A DNA stretch of 64,000 bases from Thiohalobacter thiocyanaticus (GCF_003932505.1 NZ_QZMU01000001.1:248001-312000); one strand, 5' to 3'; positions 22,248 to 30,147 are shown, counted from the first letter of the stretch. Translations and numbers: made by a program. Notes: generated from the letters alone by a model not told the origin.

Positions 22248-24806
22248 CTACATGAATTGGTTCAGGGACAGGTAGTCCTTGATGTAATGGGGGATGCGGC
22301 CGCGCCACTCCTGGGGCACCGCCTTGAAGTCGGCCATGCTGAAGCTCGGGTTGACGTTCAGCTCGGTGAAACGCTTGTGCTCGATGATGTCACGCAAGCG
22401 GCTGTCGGTGGCGTAGGCCTTGAAGTAGTTCTTGAGGGCGACGATGGCGTCAGCGTGCTGCTCCAGCTCCTCAGGCGAGAGGTCGAGCAGGAGCTTGTCG
22501 AACTCGTCCTCCAGCAGCTCGTCCTTGGACTTGAAGCCGGCGATGAGGCCGAAGACCTTTTCCAGGATCTCGCGCAGAGAGAGACGGCGATCCACCCCGG
22601 CGGCGCGGCGCAGTTTGTCGAGGTTGAAGTATTCCTCGGGCTTGTCGAACAGGTGGGTGTGGACGTACTCGATGGCCTGGTCCCAGCGTTCGGAGTCGAT
22701 CAGCGCCTTGAGGCTGTCATCTTCCCTGGCCGTGTCTTCAAACCTGTTGAAGAACATGCGGTCGATCTTCATGCCCTGTTCACCGACATGATGCTCGCCG
22801 AAGCGGCTGATGTGATCGGTGCCGCCATATTCGTAGGTTCCACCCGGTGGCGGGGGCGGTGGCGGCTCCGGGCCATCGCCCCCTTCCCCGGCTCCCTGTC
22901 TGGGTCGTGGCAGCTTAATTACCTCGTCGTAATCGAACGTCTCCTCAAAGTATTCGCAGTTGGCGAAGAAGTCGAAGAGCTTGTAGCGGGTCTTTTCCTG
23001 GCTGCCGATCTGTTCTTTCAACGCCGGGTCGAAGAGCTGTTCGATGAAGTTGTGCTTGCGGGTGCCCCGCCCCTTGATCTGCACGAAATCCTGGGGTGAG
23101 AAGACCGGGCGCATCAGGGCCAGGTTGAGCAGGTCCGGGCAGTCGTAGCCGGTAGTCATCATGCCGACGGTAACGCAGACCCGGGCCTTGCTGGTGCGGT
23201 AGCTCTCCATGAAGTTGGCTGAGCCCAGCAGGTTGTTGTTGGTGAAGTTGATGGTGTACTGCTGCGCTTCGGGGATCAGCGAGGTGACCTGCACGGCGAA
23301 GTCGGATTGGTACTTGCCAGGGAACAGCACGTCGGCCAGTTCGTTGAGGATCTGGGTCAACTTGGCGGCGTGGTTCTGGCTGACGCCGAAGACGATCATC
23401 TTGCCGATCTCCCCACTGATGGGGTCGCTCAGGGCGTTCTTGAGCAGGGTCTCGCAGAAGAGCCGGTTGGTGGACTCGGAGAAGAACTTCTTCTCGAAAT
23501 CCTTGTGGTAGAAGGTCTGCTCGGCGTCTTCTTCGTCCTCATTGACCGCGAGCACGGCATAGCCTTCATCCGACAGCAGTTGGGTGGTGATGTCCGTGCG
23601 GGCATCTACCACCACGGGGTTGATCAGGAAACCATCCTTGACGCCATCCAGCAGCGAATAGCGGAAGGTGGGCTCGCCGGATTCGCAGCCGAAGGTGCGG
23701 TAGGTGTCCAGCAGCATGCGCCGTTCCAGTTCCCGAGGGTCTCGGGTGGTGGGGCTGGCGGTGTCGAATTTCTTCAGGTAATCCTTCGGGGTTGCCGTCA
23801 GGCCCAGCTTGTAGCCGACGAAATACTCGAACACGGCGCGGGCGTTGCCGCCGATGGAGCGGTGGGATTCGTCCGAGATCACCAGATCGAAGTCAGTGGG
23901 CGAGAAGAGGCGTTTGTACTTGTCATTGAACAGCAGCGATTGAACCGTGGTGACGACGATCTCCGCCTTGCGCCAGTCGTCGCGGCGCTCCTTGTAGATG
24001 ACCGAGGTGAAGTCGTTCTTCAACAGGAAGGTGAAGGCCTTGTTGGCCTGGTCTTCCAGCTCCAACCGATCCACCAGGAACAGCACCCGGCGGGCATTGC
24101 CGGTGCGCAGAAAGAGCTTGATGACGGCGGCGGAGGTGAGGGTCTTGCCGGTGCCGGTGGCCATCTCGAACAGGAAGCGGCTCTTGCCATCGGCCACGGC
24201 ATCCTGGATCGCCTGAACGGCGCGCTTCTGATAGTCGCGCAGGAAGCGCAGACGGTTCTTTTCGATAAAGCCCGGGCGTTCGTCTCGATTCTTCCACCCC
24301 GCCTCATCCGCGTAGCCGGGAAGCTGGGTAAGGACGATGTAGTCCTTGGCCACCATCTCCTTGATGAGGCGGTCTGGATTGGGCTGGAAGTGGAGATAGC
24401 CCTCGATGGAATCCGGGGTGGGAAACCGGGTGATGATGTGCGGGCTGCCCTGTTCCAGATCCCAGAAATAGTGCAGATTGCCGTTGGAAAGAATGATGAA
24501 ACGGCAGTTCTGGGACTTGGCGTACTTGCGGGCCTGTTCCTTGCCGATCAGCGGATTCTTGTCTTCCGCCTTGGCCTCCAGCACCACCAGCGGGTAGCCC
24601 TGCTCATCGAGCAGCAAAAAGTCGATGAAGCCGTTAGCAGTGGTTTCGAAATTCTCGCCCAGGCCATCAACCCGTTCCCTGGTCAGTTTGACGTTGGGTT
24701 CCAGCACCACGTTGGCCTTGCCGCCTTTCTCGTCGAAGAAACGCCAACCGGACTCCTCCAGGAGCTTGTTGATCTTGATTCGGGCTTTGGCCTCTTTGGC
24801 TGCCAT
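22248..24806 (-). CDS. hsdR: Type I restriction endonuclease subunit R (EcoEI-like)
   Basis: 852 residues. The N-terminal nuclease domain has a PD-(D/E)xK core: Asp62 in GFIDFLLLDE and Glu77-x-Lys79 in VVLEAKAE. The SF2 translocase follows with Walker A MATGTGKT (215-222), DESH box (312-315), GLTATP and a QIKGRGTRK motif VI. A Pro-rich linker (about residue 640-660) precedes the EcoEI_R_C domain. It begins 30 bp after the ribbon-helix-helix gene and is followed by hsdMS, giving a full R-M-S set. All key residues are present, so it is likely functional. Confidence 0.95.
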   Translation of the reverse strand: MAAKEAKARIKINKLLEESGWRFFDEKGGKANVVLEPNVKLTRERVDGLGENFETTANGFIDFLLLDEQGYPLVVLEAKAEDKNPLIGKEQARKYAKSQNCRFIILSNGNLHYFWDLEQGSPHIITRFPTPDSIEGYLHFQPNPDRLIKEMVAKDYIVLTQLPGYADEAGWKNRDERPGFIEKNRLRFLRDYQKRAVQAIQDAVADGKSRFLFEMATGTGKTLTSAAVIKLFLRTGNARRVLFLVDRLELEDQANKAFTFLLKNDFTSVIYKERRDDWRKAEIVVTTVQSLLFNDKYKRLFSPTDFDLVISDESHRSIGGNARAVFEYFVGYKLGLTATPKDYLKKFDTASPTTRDPRELERRMLLDTYRTFGCESGEPTFRYSLLDGVKDGFLINPVVVDARTDITTQLLSDEGYAVLAVNEDEEDAEQTFYHKDFEKKFFSESTNRLFCETLLKNALSDPISGEIGKMIVFGVSQNHAAKLTQILNELADVLFPGKYQSDFAVQVTSLIPEAQQYTINFTNNNLLGSANFMESYRTSKARVCVTVGMMTTGYDCPDLLNLALMRPVFSPQDFVQIKGRGTRKHNFIEQLFDPALKEQIGSQEKTRYKLFDFFANCEYFEETFDYDEVIKLPRPRQGAGEGGDGPEPPPPPPPGGTYEYGGTDHISRFGEHHVGEQGMKIDRMFFNRFEDTAREDDSLKALIDSERWDQAIEYVHTHLFDKPEEYFNLDKLRRAAGVDRRLSLREILEKVFGLIAGFKSKDELLEDEFDKLLLDLSPEELEQHADAIVALKNYFKAYATDSRLRDIIEHKRFTELNVNPSFSMADFKAVPQEWRGRIPHYIKDYLSLNQFM

Positions 24807-24836
24807 GTTGTTATTCCTTCCCTCTTACCCCGATTA

Positions 24837-25040
24837 CTACTTTGTTTTTCCTCCCGGTCGGGATGAGCTGGCTGCATCTATCTCTTCGATCTCAATGCCA
24901 TTGCGCCCGCAATAATCCCGAATCAGCACCTCCACCATGTTGGCGATGGAGCGATGCTCACGGTTTGCAGCCTCACGCAGCGCCTCTTTCAGGCCGGGCT
25001 CGATGCGGAAGGTCAGCGTCGTGGTCTTGCCGGTGGCCAT
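24837..25040 (-). CDS. Ribbon-helix-helix (CopG/Arc-type) regulator
   Basis: 67 residues from ATG 25040 (GGGAG just upstream). The core TTTLTFRIEPGLKEALREAA followed by EHRSIANMVEVLIRDYCGR is a ribbon-helix-helix DNA-binding domain: a basic beta strand, then two helices. The tail is acidic then Ser/Arg rich. It is the first gene of the restriction/HEPN operon. Its own promoter contains a nested palindrome over the -10 box, so autorepression and control of the operon are likely. An antitoxin role for the HEPN proteins is a further possibility. Confidence 0.85.
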   Translation of the reverse strand: MATGKTTTLTFRIEPGLKEALREAANREHRSIANMVEVLIRDYCGRNGIEIEEIDAASSSRPGGKTK

Positions 25041-25070
25041 TGCTCCCCTCTCAGTGAGACATGCTGGGAA

Positions 25071-25107
25071 TGTACTGCAATGTACAGTAAAGTCCGGCAT
25101 AATCCAA
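25071..25107 (-). promoter_or_regulatory. Promoter and overlapping palindromic operator of the restriction/HEPN operon
   Basis: On the minus strand TTGGAT (25107-25102), a 17-bp spacer, then TACATT (25084-25079). The -10 box lies inside nested inverted repeats: TGTAC-N6-GTACA (25071-25086) and TACTG-N7-CAGTA (25073-25089). The first gene transcribed is a ribbon-helix-helix regulator, whose family binds such sites. Confidence 0.7.
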
Positions 25108-25140
25108 TGGGAATCCAACAGCCCACCAGGAGGGACCACA

Positions 25141-25235
25141 TGACCCAGCACTATTCCACCAAGGATTTCTTCCGGCAGATACCTAACGCCCTGCTCGCCC
25201 GTTACTTTCAGGGGCGGGGGTGTTCGGCAACCTAA
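25141..25235 (+). pseudogene. Truncated N-terminal fragment of an island protein
   Basis: A good ribosome site (AGGAGG, about 25126-25131) precedes MTQHYSTKDFFRQIPNALLA RYFQGRG, which I recall as the N-terminus of longer island-borne proteins of unknown function. The frame ends at TAA 25233-25235. One base change in the G-run would continue the family-like VFGNLSFAAV for a few residues, after which an unrelated AT-richer gene begins. I read this as a remnant left by recombination. Confidence 0.55.
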
Positions 25236-25258
25236 GCTTCGCGGCCGTCCGAATTGCC

Positions 25259-25735
25259 ATGTTTACTCCCGACCACGAAATATGGAAATTCGCATATGCA
25301 GGAGACGAGTTAGATGACTGGCTCCCTTATGCAGCAGATCTAGTCGCGACTTGGACCTCGCAAAGCCAAAATGAGGTCAAATTCAAAACGACCTTCGAAA
25401 TCATCCTTGCATCTCTGTTGCTCATGGATGACCTATTGCCACCGTCTGCCCGAAAGGCATTTGCTGTTCTCACCGCCGAAACGATTACAGAAATCGAGAA
25501 CAAGAAGGTTGTTATAGAGTGCCTGCATATTACGCCCCCACCACCAGGCCGAAAGGAAGACACGCATTTCAGAGCACAAGTTTTGTTCGCGGTTCAGCAA
25601 TTACTAAAAACCGGTCTATCAAAGACCGAAGCCTACGAAGCAATTGCGACCAAACACCACAAGTCGCCCGACACAATCCGGCGCATGTATGAACGCGCAT
25701 TGAAACGAAGGCGTGATCACAACCGGGGAAATTAA
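25259..25735 (+). CDS. Unknown protein with C-terminal helix-turn-helix-like region
   Basis: 158 residues from ATG 25259 (MFTPDHEIWKFAYAGDELDD); an alternative start at 25220 would add 13 residues that look like the tail of the preceding remnant. It is AT-richer than its neighbours. The C-terminal part (LLKTGLSKTEAYEAIATKHH then KSPDTIRRMYERALKRRR) resembles a helix-turn-helix followed by a basic tail. There is no clear ribosome site. Not recognised; likely an independently acquired island gene. Confidence 0.6.
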   Translation: MFTPDHEIWKFAYAGDELDDWLPYAADLVATWTSQSQNEVKFKTTFEIILASLLLMDDLLPPSARKAFAVLTAETITEIENKKVVIECLHITPPPPGRKEDTHFRAQVLFAVQQLLKTGLSKTEAYEAIATKHHKSPDTIRRMYERALKRRRDHNRGN

Positions 25736-25817
25736 CCAATGATTTCCCCGGTGACCGGATAAAAGTGTGACATAACAATCGGAAGCCATGTTCAACAACG
25801 CCTCAGGAGGCGCAAAT

Positions 25818-26015
25818 ATGGCTACCGCAATCCTCAGACTTCCCGCCGTGAAGGCCCGCACCGGGCTCTCCCGTTCCACCATCTATCTGCGTATTTCGGA
25901 AGGCAGCTTCCCCAAGCCCGTCTCCCTCGGCGGCCGTGCCGTGGGTTGGATCGAGGCGGAGGTGAATGACTGGCTGAACCGGCGGATCGAGGCCAGCCGC
26001 AAGGCTGCACGGTAA
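25818..26015 (+). CDS. AlpA-family DNA-binding regulator
   Basis: 65 residues with the AlpA/MerR-like helix-turn-helix: ILRLPAVKARTGLSRSTIYL, RISEGSFPKPVSLGGRAVGW, and W-x-EAEVNDWLNRRI. CAGGAGG sits at 25804-25810, 7 bases before ATG 25818, which settles the start. In P4-like elements AlpA controls integrase and excision. It opens the plus-strand island module. Confidence 0.92.
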   Translation: MATAILRLPAVKARTGLSRSTIYLRISEGSFPKPVSLGGRAVGWIEAEVNDWLNRRIEASRKAAR

Positions 26016-26030
26016 GGGGAGGCCAGAACG

Positions 26031-26219
26031 ATGACCACAAACAAGAAGGGCCGCACTGGCGGGCACCAGGCGACCCAGAAGACTTCTAAGCACACCCGTA
26101 ATTCTACCGGCATCGGTTCCCGCGTAAAAGCGGCAATCGTCACCCTGGCCGTGTGGGGCTGGTTCCCTATCGGACTGGCGCAGCGGATCAACCGCATGGG
26201 AGGGCCGCGTGATGAATAA
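26031..26219 (+). CDS. Small hypothetical island protein
   Basis: 62 residues. A basic, Thr/Lys-rich N-terminus is followed by one hydrophobic stretch (VKAAIVTLAVWGWFPIGLAQ) that could be a membrane helix. It lies between alpA and the Toprim gene and overlaps the latter's start, so it is probably co-translated. No family recognised. Confidence 0.55.
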   Translation: MTTNKKGRTGGHQATQKTSKHTRNSTGIGSRVKAAIVTLAVWGWFPIGLAQRINRMGGPRDE

Positions 26220-27099
26220 TGCGATCTCCCAATTCCGCGACGTTATGCGAGCCGCCGGGCTGGAGCCGCCGGACGTGATCAAACCGGGCAAGCTGCAACG
26301 CTTCCCCGGCGCCGGTAAACGCCCGGCCAACCGGGCGGGCTGGTGCCTGTTGTTCGATGACGGGCTGGGTGGTTGCTTCGGCGACTGGTCCTCCGGTCTC
26401 TCGGAGACCTGGCAGGCGAAGCGCAACAAACCCTTTTCACGGGCCGAACGGACCGCATTCGCGCACCGGGTGGAAGCCGCGAAACAACAGGCCGAGGCTG
26501 AGCAGCGCGCCCGGCAGACCGAGGCGGCGAAACGTGCCGCTGCAATCTGGAACGCGGCAACCCCCACCCCAAAGACGCACCCCTATCTTGCCCGCAAGTG
26601 TATCCGGCCGCACGGCGCGAAGATTCACAACGGCTTGCTGACGCTGCCGGTAATGGATTTCGCAGGGAAGCTGACCAGCCTGCAATTTATCGCCGCCGAT
26701 GGCAGCAAGCTGCTGCTCTCCGGGGGGCGGAAACGGGGCTGCTTCATTCCCGTGACAGGTGAGATGAAAAACCCCGCCCGCGTAATCATCTGCGAGGGCT
26801 GGGCCACCGGCTGCACCCTGGCCGAGGACGAACCCACCGCGCTGGTACTGGCGGTTATCGACGCGGGCAACCTGGAGCCCGTTGTCTTGGCTGCGCGCCG
26901 CCGTTGGCCGACCGCCGAGCTGGTGATTGCGGGAGACGACGACCGGCTGACGGCGGGAAATCCCGGCGCCACCAAGGCCAAGGGTGCCGCTATTGCATCG
27001 GATGCGCTGCTGGCCCTGCCCCAGTGGCCGAAAGACGCACCCGAGCACCTGACGGACTTCAACGATCTGGCCGTGTGGCTGGCAGGAGGTGAGGCATGA
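26212..27099 (+). CDS. Toprim-domain primase-like protein
   Basis: 295 residues from ATG 26212, with GGGAGG just upstream. An N-terminal region with WCLLFDDGLGGCFGDWSSG resembles the P4-type primase N-domain. A charged helix follows. The Toprim core shows VIICEGWATG (catalytic Glu) and LVIAGDDDR (DxD-type acids). The C-terminus reads DFNDLAVWL, also common in such proteins. It overlaps the next gene by ATGA. Likely replication priming for the island; no helicase domain is fused. Confidence 0.85.
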   Translation: MNNAISQFRDVMRAAGLEPPDVIKPGKLQRFPGAGKRPANRAGWCLLFDDGLGGCFGDWSSGLSETWQAKRNKPFSRAERTAFAHRVEAAKQQAEAEQRARQTEAAKRAAAIWNAATPTPKTHPYLARKCIRPHGAKIHNGLLTLPVMDFAGKLTSLQFIAADGSKLLLSGGRKRGCFIPVTGEMKNPARVIICEGWATGCTLAEDEPTALVLAVIDAGNLEPVVLAARRRWPTAELVIAGDDDRLTAGNPGATKAKGAAIASDALLALPQWPKDAPEHLTDFNDLAVWLAGGEA

Positions 27100-28619
27100 G
27101 CGCCGATCTGCTGAAGTCCGCCGCGCCACCGCCGGAGGATTGGCCGGAGCTGGTGCCGCTGGATGCGCCCAACCTGCCCCGCCTCGATCTCGCGCACCTG
27201 CCCGGCTGGGCCGGCGACTATGCCCGCGCCATTGCAGCCGACACCGAGACGCCGCCCGAGCTGGCCGCCGGGATGATCCTAGTCGCCTGCGCCACCGCTG
27301 CCACCCGCCGTTTGCGAGTGATGGTGAAGCCAGGTTACTTCGAGCCGTGCAACTTGTGGGCCGTGGTAGCCCTGCCCCCCGGCAACCGCAAGAGCGCGGT
27401 GCAGTCCGCCGCCACCGCCCCGCTGGTCGCCTGGGAACGGGATCAGACTGCCATCCTGGAACCGGAGATCAAGCGCATTACCAGCGAGCGCAAGACGCTG
27501 GAGGCCCGCGCCAAAGAAAAGCGCAGCAAGGCCGCCAAGGAAAAGGACAACAGCAAGGCGGCGGAGCTGGCGCGGGAGGCCGCCGACATCGAGGCCGAAC
27601 TTCCCGACATCCCCGTGCAGCCGCAGATATGGACATCCGACGCCACCCCGGAGCGGCTGGGCGCACTGCTGGCGGAGCATGGGGAGTGCATGGCCTGGTT
27701 GTCGTCGGAGGGCGGTGTCTTCGACCTGCTGCAAGGCCGCTACTCCAACGGCATCCCCAACCTGGACCTGGTGTTGAAGGCCCACAGCGGCGATGCGGAG
27801 CGAGTGGACCGGGGCAGCCGTCCTCCGGTCTTTTTGAAAAGCCCGCGCCTCAGTATCGGCCTGAGCCCGCAGCCGGACGTATTGCGGGGACTGGCGGCCA
27901 AGCCTGGATTCCGTGGCCGAGGACTGTTGGGCCGCTTTCTGTATCTGTTGCCGCCGTCCCCGCTGGGCTATCGCGCCTTACAGTCCAAACCCGTTCCGGA
28001 AGGCGTTCGCGACGCCTATGGAGCCGGCCTCCGCGCCATGCTCGATTGGCAACCTGCCACCGACGAACATGGCGAGGAACGCCCCCACCTGCTGCGCCTG
28101 AGTGATGAAGCACATGCGGAGTGGTACGCCTTCGCCCAAGCCATCGAGGTACAGATGCAGCCGGGCCGAGGACTGGAGCACTTCACCGACTGGGCAGGCA
28201 AAGCTCCGGGGGCGGCGACCCGCCTGGCCGGGGTACTCCACGGAATCAAGCACGCCCACGGCACACCCTGGGAGGCGGCCATCACAGCCGAAACCATGAC
28301 CGCCGCCCTGGAAATCATGGCCGTCATCACCCGCCACAGCCTGGCGGCGCTGGACATGATGGGCGCCGATCCCACCATCGCCGCCGCGCGCCTGGTATGG
28401 GACTGGATCGAACGGGGCCGGTTGGATCGCTTCACCGTGCGCGAAGCCTTCAACGCTCTGCGTGGCACCTTTCCCCGCGTCGCCATGCTGCGCGATGCCC
28501 TGGAGGCGCTGGAAGAGCGGGGGTACCTGGAGGTAATCGAACCACCCCGTGATGGTCCCGGTCGTCCGCCCTCGCCCGTGGTTCGGGTACGGCCGGAGAT
28601 TGCGAGGGGGTGGCGATGA
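27096..28619 (+). CDS. DUF3987 (YfjI-like) protein
   Basis: 507 residues. The N-terminal half has a P-loop-like VVALPPGNRKSA (about 87-98), consistent with the ATPase-like fold of DUF3987. A charged coiled coil (about 120-175, Lys/Glu/Ala rich) follows, then IWTSDATPERLGALLAEHGE, SSEGGVFDLLQGRYS, and PGFRGRGLLGRFLYLLPPS, all typical of the family. The last third resembles a winged helix. It is coupled by ATGA overlaps to both the Toprim gene and the next gene. A replication helper role is presumed for the family, not proven. Confidence 0.88.
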   Translation: MSADLLKSAAPPPEDWPELVPLDAPNLPRLDLAHLPGWAGDYARAIAADTETPPELAAGMILVACATAATRRLRVMVKPGYFEPCNLWAVVALPPGNRKSAVQSAATAPLVAWERDQTAILEPEIKRITSERKTLEARAKEKRSKAAKEKDNSKAAELAREAADIEAELPDIPVQPQIWTSDATPERLGALLAEHGECMAWLSSEGGVFDLLQGRYSNGIPNLDLVLKAHSGDAERVDRGSRPPVFLKSPRLSIGLSPQPDVLRGLAAKPGFRGRGLLGRFLYLLPPSPLGYRALQSKPVPEGVRDAYGAGLRAMLDWQPATDEHGEERPHLLRLSDEAHAEWYAFAQAIEVQMQPGRGLEHFTDWAGKAPGAATRLAGVLHGIKHAHGTPWEAAITAETMTAALEIMAVITRHSLAALDMMGADPTIAAARLVWDWIERGRLDRFTVREAFNALRGTFPRVAMLRDALEALEERGYLEVIEPPRDGPGRPPSPVVRVRPEIARGWR

Positions 28620-29248
28620 GCTGGCGCGAAACCCTCGGGGTGACTCCTTCGACTGAAACACCCTATGCGCACAATACGCAGAATGCGCGGAAACCTGTCG
28701 AAACGGGTAATTGTGCGGATATTGCGGATTCTGCGTATAGGGATTCAGAACAGGAAAGCTCCAAGCTGCTGGAGGCTCTGGCAGATACCTGCAAGGGACT
28801 CGACATCTCTCAGGCCGAAGTAAAGGAAGCACTGGCAGCGGAGGACATCGAGGACTGGCGCAAAGGTGCGATCAGCGCTGATACCCTGGCCGCGTTCGCC
28901 CGCTCGCTGGTGCAGCGGCGGGAGATGGGCCAGGGCAAACGCCCCGAGCACTACACCGAGCAGGCCACCTGCAAGCACTGCGGGCCGATCTGGTTGTGGT
29001 TATCCGGCCAGGTGCTGGGTTGTCCCTGGTGCTGGAACCGTATAGCGGATAAGCCGATCACGCGACCCTGCGCTATCCACTGCGGTGACTGCATCCACTT
29101 CGAGCGCATCGACCACCCACACCTTGGTCACTGCGCCAAAAACGAACCGGAGGCGATTGCCGGCTTGTGGGACACGGACCGGCGATATTGCGAACACTTT
29201 TTACCAAGGCCACAGCGAACCCATAACAACCATCCAAGACCTGAATAA
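28616..29248 (+). CDS. Zinc-ribbon island protein of unknown function
   Basis: 210 residues from ATG 28616, which overlaps the previous stop (ATGA). The N-terminal half is low-complexity and acidic. Cys pairs in the second half (CKHC, CPWC, then C-x3-CGDC and C) look like one or two zinc ribbons. DNA or RNA binding is plausible. It is the last gene of the coupled alpA-Toprim-DUF3987 module. Confidence 0.65.
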   Translation: MSWRETLGVTPSTETPYAHNTQNARKPVETGNCADIADSAYRDSEQESSKLLEALADTCKGLDISQAEVKEALAAEDIEDWRKGAISADTLAAFARSLVQRREMGQGKRPEHYTEQATCKHCGPIWLWLSGQVLGCPWCWNRIADKPITRPCAIHCGDCIHFERIDHPHLGHCAKNEPEAIAGLWDTDRRYCEHFLPRPQRTHNNHPRPE

Positions 29249-29327
29249 TCCAAGATTAAGAGATGAATTTCCCAAATGATTTCGGTTAAAACTTTGATTG
29301 TTTTCAAACGTCAGATCGGAGGTAGGC

Positions 29328-29930
29328 ATGGGCGGCATAGGTAGCGGAAGACACTGGTATTGGGGCGCGAAAGACACCACCGACGATTACCGCTCCATCG
29401 ACGTGCGGCGCTGGAAACGGGATGGCCTGCTCATCCCCGATCAGGCCTTCGGATGGCAATGGTCACGCCATGGTGAAGTAGTCGCCTCCATTCGCGTGCG
29501 AACCGAACTAAGCCGGGTGATTCTCACCTACCGCCACCGAAGCGGCGGCGAGGACTGGAAGGATGAAAGCTATCCCGTCTATCTCGACTGGACCACCTGC
29601 CACCTTGGCGGGCAGCGACCCTGGTTCCTCTGCCCTGCTCGCGGGTGCGGTCGCCGCGTGGCAATCCTGTATGGCGGCGGCATCTTCGCCTGTCGCCACT
29701 GCTACCAGTTGGCCTACCCCAGTCAGCGGGAAACCTGGGATGACCGGGCAGCAAGGAAAGCTGACCGAATCCGCGACAAGCTGGGATGGGAGCCTGGCAT
29801 CCTCAACGGTAACGGCTGGAAGCCCAAGGGGATGCACTGGAACACCTTCGAGCGGTTGACCGCTGAACACGATGCCTTCGTGCAAATTTCGCTTGCAGGA
29901 ATAGCTCAACGGTTTGGCATGAAATTCTAG
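29328..29930 (+). CDS. Conserved island protein with zinc-finger motif (MGGIGSGR family)
   Basis: 200 residues from ATG 29328, with CGGAGGT 6 bases upstream. It starts MGGIGSGRHWYWGAKDTTDD, followed by YRSIDVRRWKRDGLL. It has CPARGCGRRVAILYGGGIFACRHC, a four-Cys zinc finger. I have seen such proteins annotated only as hypothetical, in genomic islands. It is the last island gene before the right-end arm sites. Confidence 0.75.
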   Translation: MGGIGSGRHWYWGAKDTTDDYRSIDVRRWKRDGLLIPDQAFGWQWSRHGEVVASIRVRTELSRVILTYRHRSGGEDWKDESYPVYLDWTTCHLGGQRPWFLCPARGCGRRVAILYGGGIFACRHCYQLAYPSQRETWDDRAARKADRIRDKLGWEPGILNGNGWKPKGMHWNTFERLTAEHDAFVQISLAGIAQRFGMKF

Positions 29931-29947
29931 AGAGACGCGGCAAGCGC

Positions 29948-29968
29948 GGGGGCAACTATGGGGGCAAC
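29948..29968. promoter_or_regulatory. Putative integrase arm-type sites, right end
   Basis: Two direct copies of the motif: GGGGGCAACT at 29948-29957 and GGGGGCAAC at 29960-29968, matching the copies at 17081-17139. Confidence 0.5.
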
Positions 29969-30029
29969 ATAGCTTTTTATAAATCGAATATTTATATTTT
30001 ATCAACAGGCTGCAGGTATTTTTCGGTAG

Positions 30030-30043
30030 TCGCCGCCCCACCA
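30030..30043. other. attR: near-copy of the ssrA 3' end
   Basis: TCGCCGCCCCACCA matches the last 15 bases of ssrA except for one missing T. A strong terminator 8 bp further right is probably the original ssrA terminator. The short length makes the exact crossover uncertain. Confidence 0.55.
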
Positions 30044-30050
30044 TACAAGC

Positions 30051-30086
30051 AGAAACGGGGTGCCCCTTGTGGGGCACCCCGTTTCT
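30051..30086 (+). terminator. Strong hairpin terminator right of the island
   Basis: AGAAACGGGGTGCCCC, loop TTGT, then the perfect 16-base complement, followed by GTTTG. The stem is palindromic, so it may work in both directions (tmRNA side and lysR side). Confidence 0.85.
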
Positions 30087-30147
30087 GTTTGTCCGCAGGC
30101 ACGGTCATCAGCATCCGCGTAGCCCGGTCTCTGCTTTTTTTCTGATG

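Larger units (their letters stand above)
16977..30043. mobile_element. ssrA-integrated genomic island (about 13 kb)
   Basis: Bounded by the ssrA 3' end and a near-copy of its last 15 bases at 30030-30043. It contains a tyrosine integrase next to the left border, an AlpA-type regulator, Toprim and DUF3987 replication-like genes, and a type I restriction plus HEPN operon. Copies of a GGGGGCAAC motif occur near both ends. Adjacent genes on either side (smpB-ssrA; lysR-pirin-apr) are chromosomal in type. No structural phage genes are present, so it resembles a P4-like satellite or integrative defence island. Confidence 0.82.

Noticed and set aside
23307..24866. 519-codon open frame on the plus strand
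   Set aside because: Opposite hsdR, which has intact nuclease and helicase motifs; composition typical of antisense frames.
25220..25258. Earlier start for the 158-aa island gene
   Set aside because: The extra residues (MFGNLSFAAVRIA) look like the continuation of the preceding gene remnant, and there is no ribosome site; I used ATG 25259.
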